64,000 bases of DNA from Gibbula magus (lineage: Eukaryota; Mollusca; Gastropoda; Trochida; Trochidae). This document shows positions 13,490 through 26,137 of the stretch, piece by piece. Position numbers and translations under genes: made by a program. Positions within the stretch are counted from its first letter, which is position 1. Every line of letters starts with the position of its first letter. Where the stretch lies: assembly GCA_936450465.1 (NCBI GenBank), contig OW388297.1, positions 27,112,387 through 27,176,386 on the forward strand. The letters run 5' to 3'. The notes below the pieces were generated by a model, which was given only the letters and a program-made list of their open reading frames with translations, was not told where the DNA came from and did not search any database.

Positions 13490-13803
13490 GAGCTGGCGGG
13501 GCTGTTTCGTCGCCGAGGTAAGACCGGCCAATAGCACGACAAACTGCTTCATGCATCTGTCACATGGACTTGACGAGGAACAGCGGCCCGCTCTAAGCCA
13601 ATCAGATTACAATATAGGGTGTCACGTGACGGGGCGTGTCCAGCTTAGAGACCGACCCCCTGGTGTTGTGATCAAGTTGATGGAGAGAGATGACGGAAGG
13701 GATACACCTCTCATGTTAGCTCGGACTGATAGCATCAGGACGGAGAGGCCGATCAGTAGTTGAGACCGACTAGCTCTGTGAGACCCGCCCGGGTCCTAGC
13801 ACC
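13490..13803 (+). promoter_or_regulatory. Gbx proximal promoter and 5' UTR region
   Basis: This segment is clearly more GC- and CpG-rich than its surroundings. It contains two CCAAT boxes (13528-13532 and 13598-13602), a canonical CACGTG E-box inside the palindrome 'gtcacgtgac' (13621-13630) and, directly after, a GC/KLF-like 'ggggcgtg' (13631-13638). No convincing TATA box sits at a fixed distance from an obvious start site, so the transcription start is not placed. The short open frame that starts at 13551 lies in this leader and is not taken as coding. The translation start context is 'agcaccATGc', with A at -3. Confidence 0.55.
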
Positions 13804-14200
13804 ATGCACAGACCCATGTATAGTTCCTTCTCTATCGACGCGCTCATGGCGCCCCAGCCCCGCATCTCTCCTCAACTCTACTACCCAGGGTACATGTTCA
13901 TGCCCCCCGCGTCCGTCGCCCCCTCCCTCCCGGCAAATCTGGGTGACCCACGGGCTGTCAGTTCCCTCACCCACGCGGTGTTCTCTCAGGCCCAGCTTCT
14001 CGGATCACCCACCCTGGCGCACCAGTCCCGAGAGTACTTGCTTCAACACACGGGGAGTCAGGCTCACCCCGCCTCACCCCTCAGACCTACAGCCCAGCCC
14101 ACCGTCCCCACCCCTCGGGCGCACCTGAATGGATCTAGCCGCTCCCTCACACCGAACAGCAGCGACGATAATATCGAGGACGTGGACGAGGATTCAGAAG
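13804..14200 (+). CDS. Gbx: Gbx homeobox transcription factor, coding exon 1
   Basis: Encodes residues 1-132 plus the first base of codon 133 of a Gbx-class homeodomain protein. In bilaterians Gbx is a nuclear DNA-binding regulator of anterior-posterior neural patterning, classically acting opposite Otx. Diagnostic N-terminal features are SFSIDALM at residues 8-15 (vertebrate GBX2 has FSIDSLI), followed by YYPGYMFMP at about 26-34, matching the family's 'YTGYPMFMP' stretch. A proline/serine-rich middle (about 35-118) leads to an acidic linker, SSDDNIEDVDEDSE, at about 119-132 (compare SSDDN in GBX2). The ATG at 13804 is chosen because it precedes the conserved motif by only a few residues and has a favourable context. 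The exon ends at 'gattcagaag|gtagga', a strong donor at 14201. Read-through would meet a stop at 14236-14238, so splicing is required to reach the homeodomain. Homology is very likely; the exact 5' end is unproven. Confidence 0.93.
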
Positions 14201-15654
14201 GTAGGAAATGTTGTAGATTGTCGTGTGATGTGATGTGATGTAAAGTAGCAAGTGATTATTTTATGCAATAGACTGTACGGTTTAAAATTACTAGGGTCTC
14301 TATGTTATGACGTTTATAGGGTAGGAAATGTGGGTAGATGTCAGATACCATTTTGACGACAATCACAACACATGAGGACATGTGTATATGCTGTGATGCC
14401 AAGTGTTAGGTTTGAAGATAGGGAAAGCGTTTATAAGTTACAAAGTGCTGATCATACTAAAACTACATGTTGTGTTGTGATATCGAGAATCGGATTTCGT
14501 GGTTTAACTATAATGATAGTCTTCGAGCATACGGTTTAAACAGAACTTGAATTATTGGAATCTAGAGACGAGTCCTTGTGACAAAGAGTTGAGAGAAATA
14601 AATGTAAGATACCTGTATGTGTGCAATTTCAAACAGACTTGACTGTAACAAGACAGCTCTCCAACCTAGGTTGGTAAAAGGCATGCAGGAAGTAACTTCG
14701 TGTAATCTATCCTGTACATGGAGGTATACTGTAACTAGTATTATGACATTATTCGAAAGAATGATGTCATTTCAATATAAGCATTTGCATTTTATATTGG
14801 TCAGACTTTCCTCTCTTAAAATTATAAAACACACGTGTGTATTGTGTGAAATGCTAGAGTTGGAAAATAACACACCTAAATAGTAAAATGAGACAACTCT
14901 TAATTCAGCATATAGTGTACACAAACATCTAGAAATATGAAGAAAGTCAAACATTCAGATTATAAGGTAGTTTACTTGTTATCTAAGCATTAGATCAAGT
15001 TTGGTTGAAAAAAAAGATAAAAGGAAAATGTATGGTTTTAATACTTCAGTTTTCATGAACGGTTCTAAGATCATGGTGCTAGCCAGGTGCTATCTGTGAA
15101 CAGTGAATCTTCAATAATAAACCCTGCACCCAATTCTATAGTCATATTTTAACAAACATAAGTTAAATTGTTAAATTGAAAATATATAAAACAACATTAG
15201 AGTGTTAGTCAGTTTTCAAATGGTTTGAACAATAGAGATGCTAAGAATTGAATATTATAGTTGATGAAAATAATTGTTTCATATTTAGAACAAAGCATTA
15301 GCTTAAAATATTTCTTATGTTCAGAGACGCCTGATCATTCAAATCTAAATAAAAGCAGTAACCCCATGCAAAATGTTATAGTAAAGACCCTTGTGTGTTG
15401 TTGAAGGGACACTCTAGTGCTCACCAAACTGAATAGTCCTCCCTACCAACCCAGGTTCATTTCGTCACAGTGAACTCTTTGTTACCAACAGAAGGTGGGC
15501 TGGGGCTAGAATACATGCCAGTTTGACTGTGTTAGGATTATCAACACGAACTCATTCAGGTTTTAATCAAGACGACGAATTTGGAGGATACATAATGTCA
15601 GATAGAAAACATATTTAATATCTGAACATCTGAATATCTGAATACCAATCAATA

Positions 15655-16032
15655 AATTTAAGATGCTATAGCATTGACATTAATTTTAAGATGATATAGC
15701 ATTGTCAATAAATTTAAGATGGTATAGCATTGACAATGATTTTAAGCTGATATAACATTGTCATTAAATTTAAGATGATATAGCATTGTCAATACATTTA
15801 AGATGGTATAGCATTGACAATGATTTTAAGATGATATAATATTGTCATTAAATTTAAGATGATATAGCATTGTCAATAAATTTAAGATGGTGTAGCAATA
15901 ACAATATATTAAAGATGGTATAGCATTGTCAATAAAAATAAGAATTATGATATTTTCGGAAAAAATAAGATAGTGTGACATTTAGAAAAAAATTAGAGAT
16001 GACATACCATTAACAATAAATAAAAGATGGTA
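15655..16032. repeat. 28-bp tandem repeat in Gbx intron
   Basis: About a dozen units of 'aagatgatatagcattgtca' plus 'ataaattt', with a 28-bp period (agatg at 15661 and 15689, agat at 15717). Units alternate between 'gtcaata' and 'gacaatg' variants. The array degenerates after 15890. Confidence 0.92.
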
Positions 16033-18539
16033 TATATTTTAATTTTATATCAATACTGTTCTACTTGCCCAAATATGGAGGGTCTATCATTATAAACCCA
16101 ACAAGAGATAATTCAATACTCTGAACGTCGTTACAAAAACCAAAATGGTTCTATATTTAACAACACTACGTATAAACAGCTGACTGCTCAAGTGTTGTTG
16201 TTGACATAAACTCCAAGATGATATTTCAATTGGTACCATATTCTTTGAGAAAGGAAGTATTAAACTTTATTTGAAACGACACATCTACCACGTCTGTGAC
16301 CTTTTCATGGTTATGTCTTGCAGTAAAATATCAAGAACATTAATACTAAGAATCTCAATAGCTTATCACTTTTTATTTGAAAATTGACTGTAACTTATGT
16401 TATGGTGATTGATATTTCTTTTATACAACTCACAACAATCCCGGAAACACTGGATAAAGTATGCTAATTCTTCTCCCAAATATTGTGCAACAATTTCACA
16501 ATACACTGTAAGTGTAACACTTATTATTTCTTCCATACACAGCACACAGGACTATATATTGACATTGCGTCACAAAGGCAACTTCTCGTGTACAACTCCG
16601 CACAGGAACGTCTAATCATCGTTGTTTGTAAATAGCGGAAAGAGCTCTTTTAGAGTTGCTAGAAAACTCGACATCAGACTAACATTTCGGCAATTAATTG
16701 TGTGGCTGCTCACCCCAATTACGTATGTAATTGACTCCTGATAGCTGCTAAGCGGGCTGAATGGCGCATGTGTGAAACCCAATCTGTAGACTATTAACAG
16801 GAGACCACATGGCCGTCCGACCTCCCTACTCCTCACACAGTTAGTGTCAGTATCCTGCGAGGAGCTGACCATTTCTTCATTGTGCCCGGAACTGATATAG
16901 TTTGTCTAATTGCAATCTACAAGCTTCCTGGTGTCTCCTCACCCTTCCTTCATGTCTTGAGCTTCTCTTCGTTAACTACACGAGCAATTTCACACATCAC
17001 TTGTCCAGCAACGCGAGACGGGACCTGTCGTCGAGATTGACAGGTGTGAACGTTTGTAATTTCATTCCATCAAACATTTCATAACGATATTTTATTAGAT
17101 TACCTGTTTTTCCATTCCATTTTCCATGTAGGGGAAACTAATTAGATTTTGTTATCTGAGGCCATGTTATCACCTCTCCAAATTATTGTTTGCAAAATAA
17201 TCAGACTTTTATCATTCATTAACACAAATGTGTTAATGGGAGAGAGACTGAGAGACGGAAAGACAGACACAACAGAGACAGAGGGGAATGTCTATGTTTA
17301 ACTTGACTCCAAACGTGAACTAATTGTTCCCCTAGTCCAACATTGTTGACGGAATCTACCTGTTTGTCCATCTGTTGGTCAAGGACTTAGCACCCCTCCC
17401 GACCACCCTACCCCAACTTCCCCCACCCTGCCTGTGAGATCGAGCCCTCTGTCTCAGTGTTTGACGAGTCTTTGTCCCCCAACATGTCACTTTCTTCCTG
17501 TCAATCTCCTAGTTCCTCTTAATGTTGACACCTGCCCTCCTCGTGATGTTCGGATACAGCACATATCAACAACAGTATATCCCTCTAAACAGAATCATCT
17601 CTTAAAAAGTGAATAAAACTTGATGAAAGCAATTCTTCAATAAAACATAAACCATGAAATATTCTAATTAGAAGCTTTATTCCAAGCATTGGACAATTAT
17701 TTCTAAATAATATATTTCAAGCATTGGACAAATATTTCTGAATGATTTAAAAAAGATGTATTATTGAAATATACATTCCAACATCAAATAAGTAAAGAAG
17801 AGGCATTACAAATTAAGAAAAATACATAGAAATAATTATTTGATATCCGTTGTCTCTCCGCCTTTCTTCTATGAATATTGCATGTTTTAACATTGAAGCA
17901 CACTAAAATAGCCCTATATAAATGTAAAACTATATGTATCCTGAATGTTGGTAGTGTTTGACTGAATATAATTATCATTAAATATAGTGAATGAAACCAA
18001 TGTTTAAACCAGAAACAGAATCAAAATTTTGATTATCTCATATTGTCATAACGTTCGAGGCATCATAAGAATATAAACATTTTACACATTTGATAAATTA
18101 GATACAACTGAAAATAAAATTGTTGCTTAAAACATCAATGAGTTAAAAAAATGAACTTAGTAAAGTGTGGTTTAATGTGCATTTAAAAGCAAAAAAAGGT
18201 CAACGCATGCATTCAACATTGGTTTTATTTAGTATTATAAAATGCAAACTTAAATTAATTTTACTTTTGTTTACTTCTGACACATGGTTAATTAATCTTC
18301 GATATACCCTCTTCGCCTGCCTCTATATATGTTGAACTATTTTATTTTAAACTTAAAAAGTTAATAGTTAATGTTTGCTTTGACCTTAGAATGACGAATG
18401 TAATCAATGCTGATAACAAAGTTCATTTCTTTACACACTGACCATTTTCCCGTTCCGTATTTCTGTTCACTGTGAAGCGAGCTAGGTTGGCTTCACGGTC
18501 AAGCTTCATTTCAGTTTTACGTGTCGTGGTATTATTACA

Positions 18540-19245
18540 TAAATAAAAAGTCTCATATTATTATTACATTTATAAGATGTATCATTGCATTATTACATTT
18601 ATAAAACGTATAATTGCATTGTTACATTTATAAAACGTATAATTGCATTATTACAATTGTAAAACGACTCATGGCATTATTAAGTTGGTAAAAAATTCCC
18701 ATCGTCTAACACTTAAACTCTGAAGAAAGCATTTATTCTGAAAATATCACCGTTTTATTAGATATTGAAAAGGAGCCTGTGTTTTCAGAATCCATTTTCT
18801 CATAGGCTCCTTTTGAATATTTGATAAAATGGTGATACTTCATGAATAAATACTAGTCTGAGTATAAAACTAAAATTCCTATGACATCAATACATTTGTA
18901 TACGTCAAATGACATTATCATTATTAAAATAAGTCATTTGGCATTATTATATTTGTGAAAATGCATACATTTGTAAAAAAAAAGTCACATGACATTATTC
19001 AATTTATGAAAGTTACATGACATTTTCATATTTATAAAAAAAGTCACAGGGCTTTAATATATTTATTTAAAATAACATGACATTTCATAAAATCGCATAA
19101 AATTACATTTATAAAATGATTCATTGCATTATAACATTTCTAAAAATAAAAAGTGTCATCACATAATTACATTTGTAAAAATGTTTCATGAAAATATTAC
19201 ATTTATAAAATAAAGTCATATGGTATTATTAAATTTATAAAAAGT
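18540..19245. repeat. Degenerate AT-rich repeat in Gbx intron
   Basis: Loosely periodic units of about 30 bp built on 'attattacatttataaaa' and 'catgacattatt', interrupted by the inverted repeat at 18728-18854. Copies are diverged and the spacing is irregular, so it is an old, decayed tandem repeat. Confidence 0.7.
18728..18854. repeat. Inverted repeat with 54-bp arms (hairpin / MITE-like)
   Basis: The left arm 18728-18781 and right arm 18801-18854 are imperfect reverse complements over about 54 bp. Shared blocks are 'aaaggagcct' at the loop side, 'atatcacc' mid-arm and 'atttattc' at the base. The loop is about 19 bp. It interrupts a degenerate repeat in the Gbx intron. A foldback transposable element is the simplest reading; an intronic structured RNA is possible but unsupported. 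Confidence 0.75.
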
Positions 19246-22200
19246 AAACGGATCCCGTCAAAGGAGACGAGCTTTCCTCCTTGTCTATACTTTCGTAGTT
19301 ACTTCAATGAAACAAATATGAGTTCAGTTATTTATTTCAAACATCTCCTTACGTTCCGTTATTTGAATCTCTAGTGAATTGAGAAAATTATTGTTTCTCA
19401 ATTGTTCACGCTGATTTTTTAAAGCGTGTGTTTGGAGGTCTGAATGTTGAGACCACCAGTCAAACAGATGGATAGTTTGTTAGCTTTGTGAGAAGTTTCT
19501 GACAAGTTACATGTCTAATTCATATAAAGGTGAACAAAAAGGTTGGCTGCTTACGGGCGCACACCTTAAATAATACAGATACAGGCTGCATGTACGGGAT
19601 GAAGTAAATGCATGTTATTACCAAAGCAAAATCAAACCAAGCCCCCGAGTCGGTCGCATGCACTGAGCACATCTGCAAACACTTACACATCATCAAGACG
19701 TCGTCGAGTAATTGAGCCCATTACTGTATCAGTGTCATAAATAATCAGGCTTAAATATCAAACAATAGCCACTTGTAAATATCAAACAGAAGTCAGTCGT
19801 AATTTTCTTTCAACAGCATTAAAGTTAACATTTTCACGAAGTATCACACACCGCGTGTGAGTGCATTAGCTGTCGTTTCCTCCATTGTCAGATAGATAGA
19901 CAAAAGGTTTTTGTTATAAACATTTGTACACACACTTAATATATAAAAAATTCTTTAAAAATCAAACTATGCACTTAAAACAAGCTTCAATCGTGTAACA
20001 ATTTTGCGTGGGACCTCTCTTAGGTAACTTTAACTTTGACAGGTAATTATTAAATATCCATTCAAACTATACATTAACCTTCAACATAATACAATGTTGT
20101 GTTAATTATTAAAACCTTTTGACTCTTATAACTCCTACTTTCCTCACTAGTGGAGTAGCATCAACTCGGAACCTTGGCGTGTGAGGAGCTACTTCATCCT
20201 TGATATAAAATCAATTTCAGCATTTCAACTTTTATCCTCGCACACGAAAACTTTATTCGTTTCAATTTTTAGCATTAATGTTGATATTAATAAAAGATCG
20301 TTTGTATCATAAAGAAACATTTTTTTTATTTCAATTTTAGATTTTTTTACAAGGTTTTCACATGAAAAAAGCAAAAGTCCTAGATAAAGTAAATGTATAT
20401 ATTCGAATTGTTAACCAACATAATTGACAATGTGATTATCAGGCGAGGGGTAGCTTATGTATCCATGTCATCCAACAGGATAGACGTAGTGTATCATATT
20501 AACCAGTAAATTGTCTCCAATTAATATTAGGTGTCACTGAAACCAAATATGTCACAAAAACTGAAACTAATTTCGCGGGTTGACCCACAAACTGCGAGTG
20601 GAGGGAAAGTAATGAGATTTTGATGGATCGCTAAAAGAAGCTGCTCACTGATGTGACCTTTGACCTTGCCCCATCAGTCTCAGACGAACTGACTCGGAGC
20701 TTGCCTGTATCTGTAAATAAAACATGGTGAGGTGCAGACTAACTTAGATATGAATAATAAAGAAAGTTTAATTGATAAAACATTTTATCTCTATGGTACA
20801 GTTTATAAAAATAATTGTTATGAACCCGTTTTACTAAACGCTTTCTACTGATGAACAATGCTCTGTTAAGATTGTTACATATATTCTATATAATATTTAT
20901 TACAAGTATGTCCTACAGTTACATGATATCAATATTTTGGATTGATGATCATGTTTGATAACGTAGTTATTTAATTAAATTAATTTATATAAAAGTAAAT
21001 GTTTTGAGTGAATAAATAAAACAACGAACCGCATACCTGTCATCAGCGATTATACTATAATGGGTACTCATTTATCATTGTTTCAGTGAATGATTATCAT
21101 TATAATTCCAAAATATCTCATTATAAAATCAAACAAGTTGTGATGGTTTTTGTTTATTAATTAATTGAAACGTTGGTAATTCTATCAATTTAGTACTATC
21201 TGTTGAATAATAACAAAATATTACACAGAACGAATTAAGTGAAAAAGTCTTTTTAAAATTTTTAACAAAACATTAATATTAATTTCAACGCAGAATGAGA
21301 AACATTATATCTATTAAAAACGAAACACTTATTCTATGCCTGGTAATAACATTTACTGGATGAATTACTGTGAATAATTTGTATTCAAAAGTAATATATT
21401 TCAATCCTTTTCAAACGTCGTGTCGTCAACTATTCGTTTCTTGGATTTGTATTCTTTCCCTTACTTTGGTGAATTCTGTGCCTTGAAAATGTTGTTACTT
21501 ATATTGTTTTGTTTTGTCGTCTCGCCCCTTTAACTCTGGAACTACCCGGCAGAGGAACATGAAATCGTTGAGCGAGAGCAGCACCTAGTCTTATGACATT
21601 ATAATATTATGTTATTTTTATTGGCAACGGTGAGTTAGCATTTGATGATAATGTCGATAAAATCTGTAAATATTCCACGGCGAATATACAGGTGCATCAA
21701 AGCGGTCCCTGCACATAAACCCGTGAACTGAGTGCTCGCACCCCAGTGTCACACACAACTGTCGAGTGTGATACCCGCTTGACACGTTGTAGCAGAATAA
21801 CAAACAACATCATCAAATAAGGATGTCAAAACCACAAACAGCGCTTTGAAGACATTTTAATTTATTCTTTGAAAATAAGTTTACCGGAAACTCCAAACCG
21901 TATAGGAGTGTCAGTCAGCCATCCTACCCGTTCAATATTTCAATTTTCAATCGCCAGTACGGAGCTGAATGCACCCGTTATTGCCCCGACATCAGATATC
22001 CATACGACACTAACCTGACGGAGCCATTCACTCACTGATGATTGACTGACAGACAGAGAAACGGGAAGAAAGTCACTCACAATATCGAAATGTGAATGAC
22101 GTATTCCGTGTCATACTGGTGTCAAATCAAGTACAGCAAACACACCTTACTACCCTAAACCTCTGCAAACTGAAATCATAGTTTAGTGGCATTGGGGTGT

Positions 22201-24270
22201 TTATGTTCTCATTTTAACTAAATTCACCCCTCTCATTCGCTGTACAATATAATGTTTTCAATTGAATTTGAAATTGAAAAGACGATGAGATATTGTCTAC
22301 AATATAATAATGATTCAGTTTATTTCAAATATGTATTCATTTATTAATCACAATGCATTCAGAAACTGTGAAACAATCAAAGGATATTGCATCCTTTAAA
22401 TATGTTGAGAAATATTTTTTTCTTTTAGATACTTTTCACAAAAGAATAAAATAAAGTTAAAACATATTATAGTATCCTTATAAATTTTTATTTATGTAAA
22501 ATACAAATGATTGTTGATCTTTGCTGGTGCAATAATTTTGAATTTTGGTATCAATTTTATTTTTAAAACATAGATAAAAAAGTGTTATTGTGAGAATAAA
22601 CTAAACCAATTGTTTTTAAAATCATATAAAGCAATCATATAATATACATAAGCCATTAGAAAACAAATCGTTGCCATAATTCAACACAATAAGCTGTTTG
22701 ACAGTAAGTGCTGGGGATGGTTGGTGAGAGTTGGAATCCCGCAAGGGACGCGTCTCGAAAGAGTACAGTAATGGGATTATTGCAAATAGTGTGATCCCAA
22801 ATATAACAATGTTACATTTATTCACTAACTAAATGTAATATATTTTTAAGAATTAAATGATATAAATCGAATAACATTAAACTCGAGGTGAATTGTGTTT
22901 AAATTGTTTGTAGAATAAGATAAAGTATAAAGAGAAAGATATGAATGAAAAAAAAAGATAAGTCTCGTATAGATGAGATTCTTAAATGCAAGTGAGTTAG
23001 TAGGTTCTCTTTCCCCCGTATTTTCTGAACTAAACAGGCAATCAGATCGAATGTTTACATCTTAATATGTTGATGTACGTGTAAAACCATGGTGTGCGAC
23101 TTCAAAGGTATATGGCACAAACTACTTCAACTGCTGGCGAGTGTCCGTGTCATTAGTAGTCCATCACCCTACCAGAGTATTGTGAAACGGTTCGTCCTGT
23201 ATTGAGTTGGTGGCAGGTTTACAAGGCTTGCACGTTCTTCATTCAGACAATTCGTCCTGGACTATAAACGGAATCATTACCTGTCTACAGATAATCACAT
23301 TAACTCATGTTACGTCAGTAATGGTAGTTAACTCTTTAATAGTTGACGTGGGTCGACTGTTGAGGTTATCGTTTCGTAATTATTGTTGACTGTCACTCGC
23401 ACGGCCCATTAAACCAGCCCGTTAGTTTTGACAAGTTTATAATCCCGGAGTGTGACTGTACCTGCCCTTGAACAACTCGTAGGTGACATATGGAACGCTT
23501 CGGATTCTTATTGTACGTACTGCGTAAAGTACTACATTCCGAGGGAACAAAGGTCCTGAATGTGGGTACAAATGAGACGCTCTGCTATGTTGTGTTTTGC
23601 TGACTGTTTGCCGATCGGATTGTGTTTGACTTAACGAAGCGATGTAGAACAAACGACTAACGTCGACTATTGATTTGTGAAAAAACATTCCGACAATCTA
23701 CATATCAACGCCGGACTTACTTCAAGTCCGTGATATCATCACTTACTAACAAATGATTATTTTACCCCCAACACCTTATTTATTTATTTAAAAAATATGA
23801 GTAATATTGAATAACCTTTACAACGTAATTGCATCGTTGGATACTTCTAAAAACTTCATGTTATTCTATTTAAAATATATATGTTCCCAAACGTTACAAA
23901 GTCAATATGCATGATTTTTATATAACAACAACACTTATATGGAAGATACACTCACTGCTGAAGAATATTTGCTTTAAAATCTAATCAAACATTAGTTATT
24001 GAATAATGGGATGAGTTACCTCCATTTATTATTGACTTTAAAATGTCATTTGTTTCTTTTGGGAATCTTTTTGTAATTACTGAATTTTGCAATACTAATA
24101 TTGATAAAACATGAATTGAATTTGTTTACAGAGATACTAATTCAATTCATTGTAAAATACTTCTGTAATAAACCAAATCGACGATTTTGAAAATGTTTAC
24201 ATTGTGTGGTAAATAGTTATTCATCAAAAGTTCAAGTTCAATTTAAAATTGTTGTGGTTTCACAACATGC

Positions 24271-24838
24271 CCAAAAGGACATGCTCTCAGAAACATTACA
24301 GCAAAAACTATCTGTGATCTGTATCGTGTCAATTTATCTGAAAGTAAATCTTGCATTTGCGGTGCTTTAGTTGAAGATGTTTATCATTTCTTCTTGAGAT
24401 GTCCAAGACATGCTGATCTCCGTTTAGAATTAAAGCAAATATTTATAATTTAAAGGCAGAATTTGATCTTAAAACAATCCTGTATGGAAATCCAAATCTT
24501 CCACAGTCAATGAAAACATATTTCACCATGTTCATAAATTCATTGGAAAGAGTCAACGGTTCAATTAATACATTAATACTAATGTACGTATTTACCATAT
24601 TCAAAGTGCATTTTGTCATAAGAATAACATTTCCAATTGTGTGTTGCCTTAAAAATTGTATATTACATGTTACCCACTTCGTCACTTGTAGATTTCTTAC
24701 TCTCTTCTGCATATATGGTGTTATGTATTTTAGCCTTGTCAAATAGTTGTTGTTGACGTGGAGAGGGCTTCTATAAGTTTCACAACTTGTGCCCAATCCA
24801 TTTCTTAAATGAATAAAATATGTTTTCAATCAATCAAA
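24271..24838 (+). pseudogene. Decayed 3' end of a non-LTR retrotransposon (LINE)
   Basis: From 24271 a frame reads through to a stop at 24451. It contains the cysteine/histidine signature found after reverse transcriptase in many LINEs: C-I-C-G (24352-24363), then E-D-x-Y-H-F-F-L-R-C-P (about 24373-24405). A frameshift near 24444 is needed to continue into 'ILYGNPNLPQS' and 'FINSLERV'-type residues (about 24475-24560), also typical of this C-terminal region. The tail ends with an AATAAA-type signal and short 'aatcaatcaa' repeats at about 24815-24836, as LINE 3' ends often do. The upstream reverse transcriptase is absent, so this is a 5'-truncated, frameshifted dead copy within the Gbx intron. 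Clade (CR1/L2/jockey-like) cannot be decided. Confidence 0.7.
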
Positions 24839-25655
24839 GCAAAAACTATACCAATCAACGCCAATGGCATTCATTCTCACCAATTCCTTTGTTTTGTTGG
24901 TATAAATATCTCTTTACACGAATCTGTATTGAAAATCAAGAAATTAAAAAACATTTTAAGCTATCGATAGAAGTTGAATAATATTATGTTCTACCAGTCA
25001 AATTAACCAGCATTAAACATTAACCAATCACTTAGTTGAGATGAAGTAGTTTAGTCGTTTTAAAGTAAAAATAATAAATCTACGTTGAACGACGATCTTG
25101 TACTGTTTTATTTTTATTGGCACTAAACTTAGCACATCAACTAATAAAACATTTCTTTCAAAAAAAATTGTTATAAGACATTTATATCCCGCCTATAACA
25201 TAGGTTTGATTTTTTTTATTTTGATTGATTATCAAACATTGCAAAACTATGTAAATAGATGAAAATGATATATAGGCCTATTGACTGGCCGAGTCTAATA
25301 GGTTTACGGTTTGAATATCAACTAATCGCTAATTATTCCGCATGCCTGCATTGTGACAAGGTGTGAAATTAGAATAAAGATAAACTATTTCAACCATACT
25401 ACCAGGAAGCTAATTTGCTCCCACTCATCAAATATCATAAAAAAGTGTTTTTAATTTAAATATCAGTAACATATTCATGTTTTCATTACCATCGAACCGA
25501 GCAACATGATAGGTCGCAAGACTGGTGGACTCAAGTGCAGGTACTTTATCTTCACGTAAACGCCTGTAGGGTTGTTTGAATGTTGTTTACAATATTCGAG
25601 AGTTATTGTAGATATCGATATTGAGAAACTGAATCTATTTTTATTTATTCCACAG

Positions 25656-26137
25656 ATGCAGATATTTCTATGAACCACGCCAGTGAAGGGGAAAGTTTAC
25701 CGGAAACAACCGACAACGACAGAAACGGAAGCGAGGCTGGACTAATTTCAGATAGGATTTCTGGAAAAGGTCTTGAAGATGGCGATTTGTCAACTTCCGG
25801 TGGTAAAACGCGTCGCAGAAGGACTGCCTTCACTAGTGAACAGTTGCTGGAACTGGAGAAGGAATTCCACAGCAAGAAATACTTGTCATTAACTGAGCGA
25901 TCTCAAATTGCGCATAACTTAAAGCTGAGTGAAGTTCAAGTGAAAATCTGGTTTCAGAACCGGCGTGCCAAGTGGAAACGTGTGAAAGCAGGATTGGTGC
26001 ACGCGCGGGCAGGAAGCGGAAACGAACACCAGCAGCAACAGAAACCCAAAATCGTGGTGCCTATTCCAGTGCATGTGAACAGAATAGCAATACGCTCTCA
26101 GCATCAGCAGATCGAAAAGAGCAGGCCTCTACCCTAG
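25656..26137 (+). CDS. Gbx: Gbx homeobox transcription factor, coding exon 2 (homeodomain)
   Basis: Encodes residues 133-292, ending at the TAG stop (26135-26137). After an acidic, serine-rich linker, the homeodomain occupies residues 184-243 (25808-25987). It begins [20 protein letters not shown] and has the helix-3 core [10 protein letters not shown] with W48, F49, Q50 and N51 intact. [20 protein letters not shown] in helices 1-2 is essentially identical to known Gbx proteins. Downstream, a glutamine run (HQQQQK) precedes [13 protein letters not shown] and [10 protein letters not shown], the Gbx-specific C-terminal signature seen in vertebrate GBX1/2. The C-terminus (KSRPLP) falls where other Gbx proteins end, so the protein looks complete. 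Gln50 predicts binding to TAAT-type sites. Total length is 292 residues, shorter than vertebrate GBX2 (about 350), mainly through a shorter proline-rich N-terminal half. Confidence 0.97.
25808..25987 (+). other. Homeobox (60-residue homeodomain, Gbx class)
   Basis: Positions 1-60 of the homeodomain are placed by fixing WFQN at 48-51. All key residues are present: R5, F8, L16, F20, W48, F49, N51 and R53. No indel or stop is present. An intron inside the homeobox, as seen in some other homeobox classes, is absent here. Confidence 0.97.

Larger units (their letters stand above)
14201..25655 (+). other. Gbx intron (11,455 bp)
   Basis: The intron begins 'gtaggaaatg' and ends 'tttatttattccacag' at 25655, with a pyrimidine-rich run before the acceptor. 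Its phase (1) restores frame: G from exon 1 plus AT from exon 2 makes Asp133. An intron upstream of the homeobox is the usual Gbx arrangement. The intron is AT-rich and contains tandem repeats, an inverted repeat and a dead LINE fragment, listed separately. Small open frames inside it (for example 14617-14883 and 16612-16872) show no domain. CpG-richer patches at about 16600-17050, 20560-20720, 21530-22060 and 23050-23720 are possible intronic regulatory elements. Confidence 0.88.

Noticed and set aside
13753..14128. Overlapping frames at 13753-13974 (minus) and 13760-14128 (plus, 122 codons)
   Set aside because: GC-rich shadows of Gbx exon 1. Only the frame starting at 13804 contains the FSIDALM motif and joins in phase to the homeodomain exon.
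22680..22800. Possible tRNA-derived SINE ('gagttggaatcccgc' resembling a B box)
   Set aside because: The B-box consensus GTTCRANNC is not met on either strand and no A box is found at the right distance.
25645..26104. Minus-strand frames of 76 and 61 codons, and a +2 frame at 25972, overlapping Gbx exon 2
   Set aside because: Shadow frames of the conserved homeobox exon.
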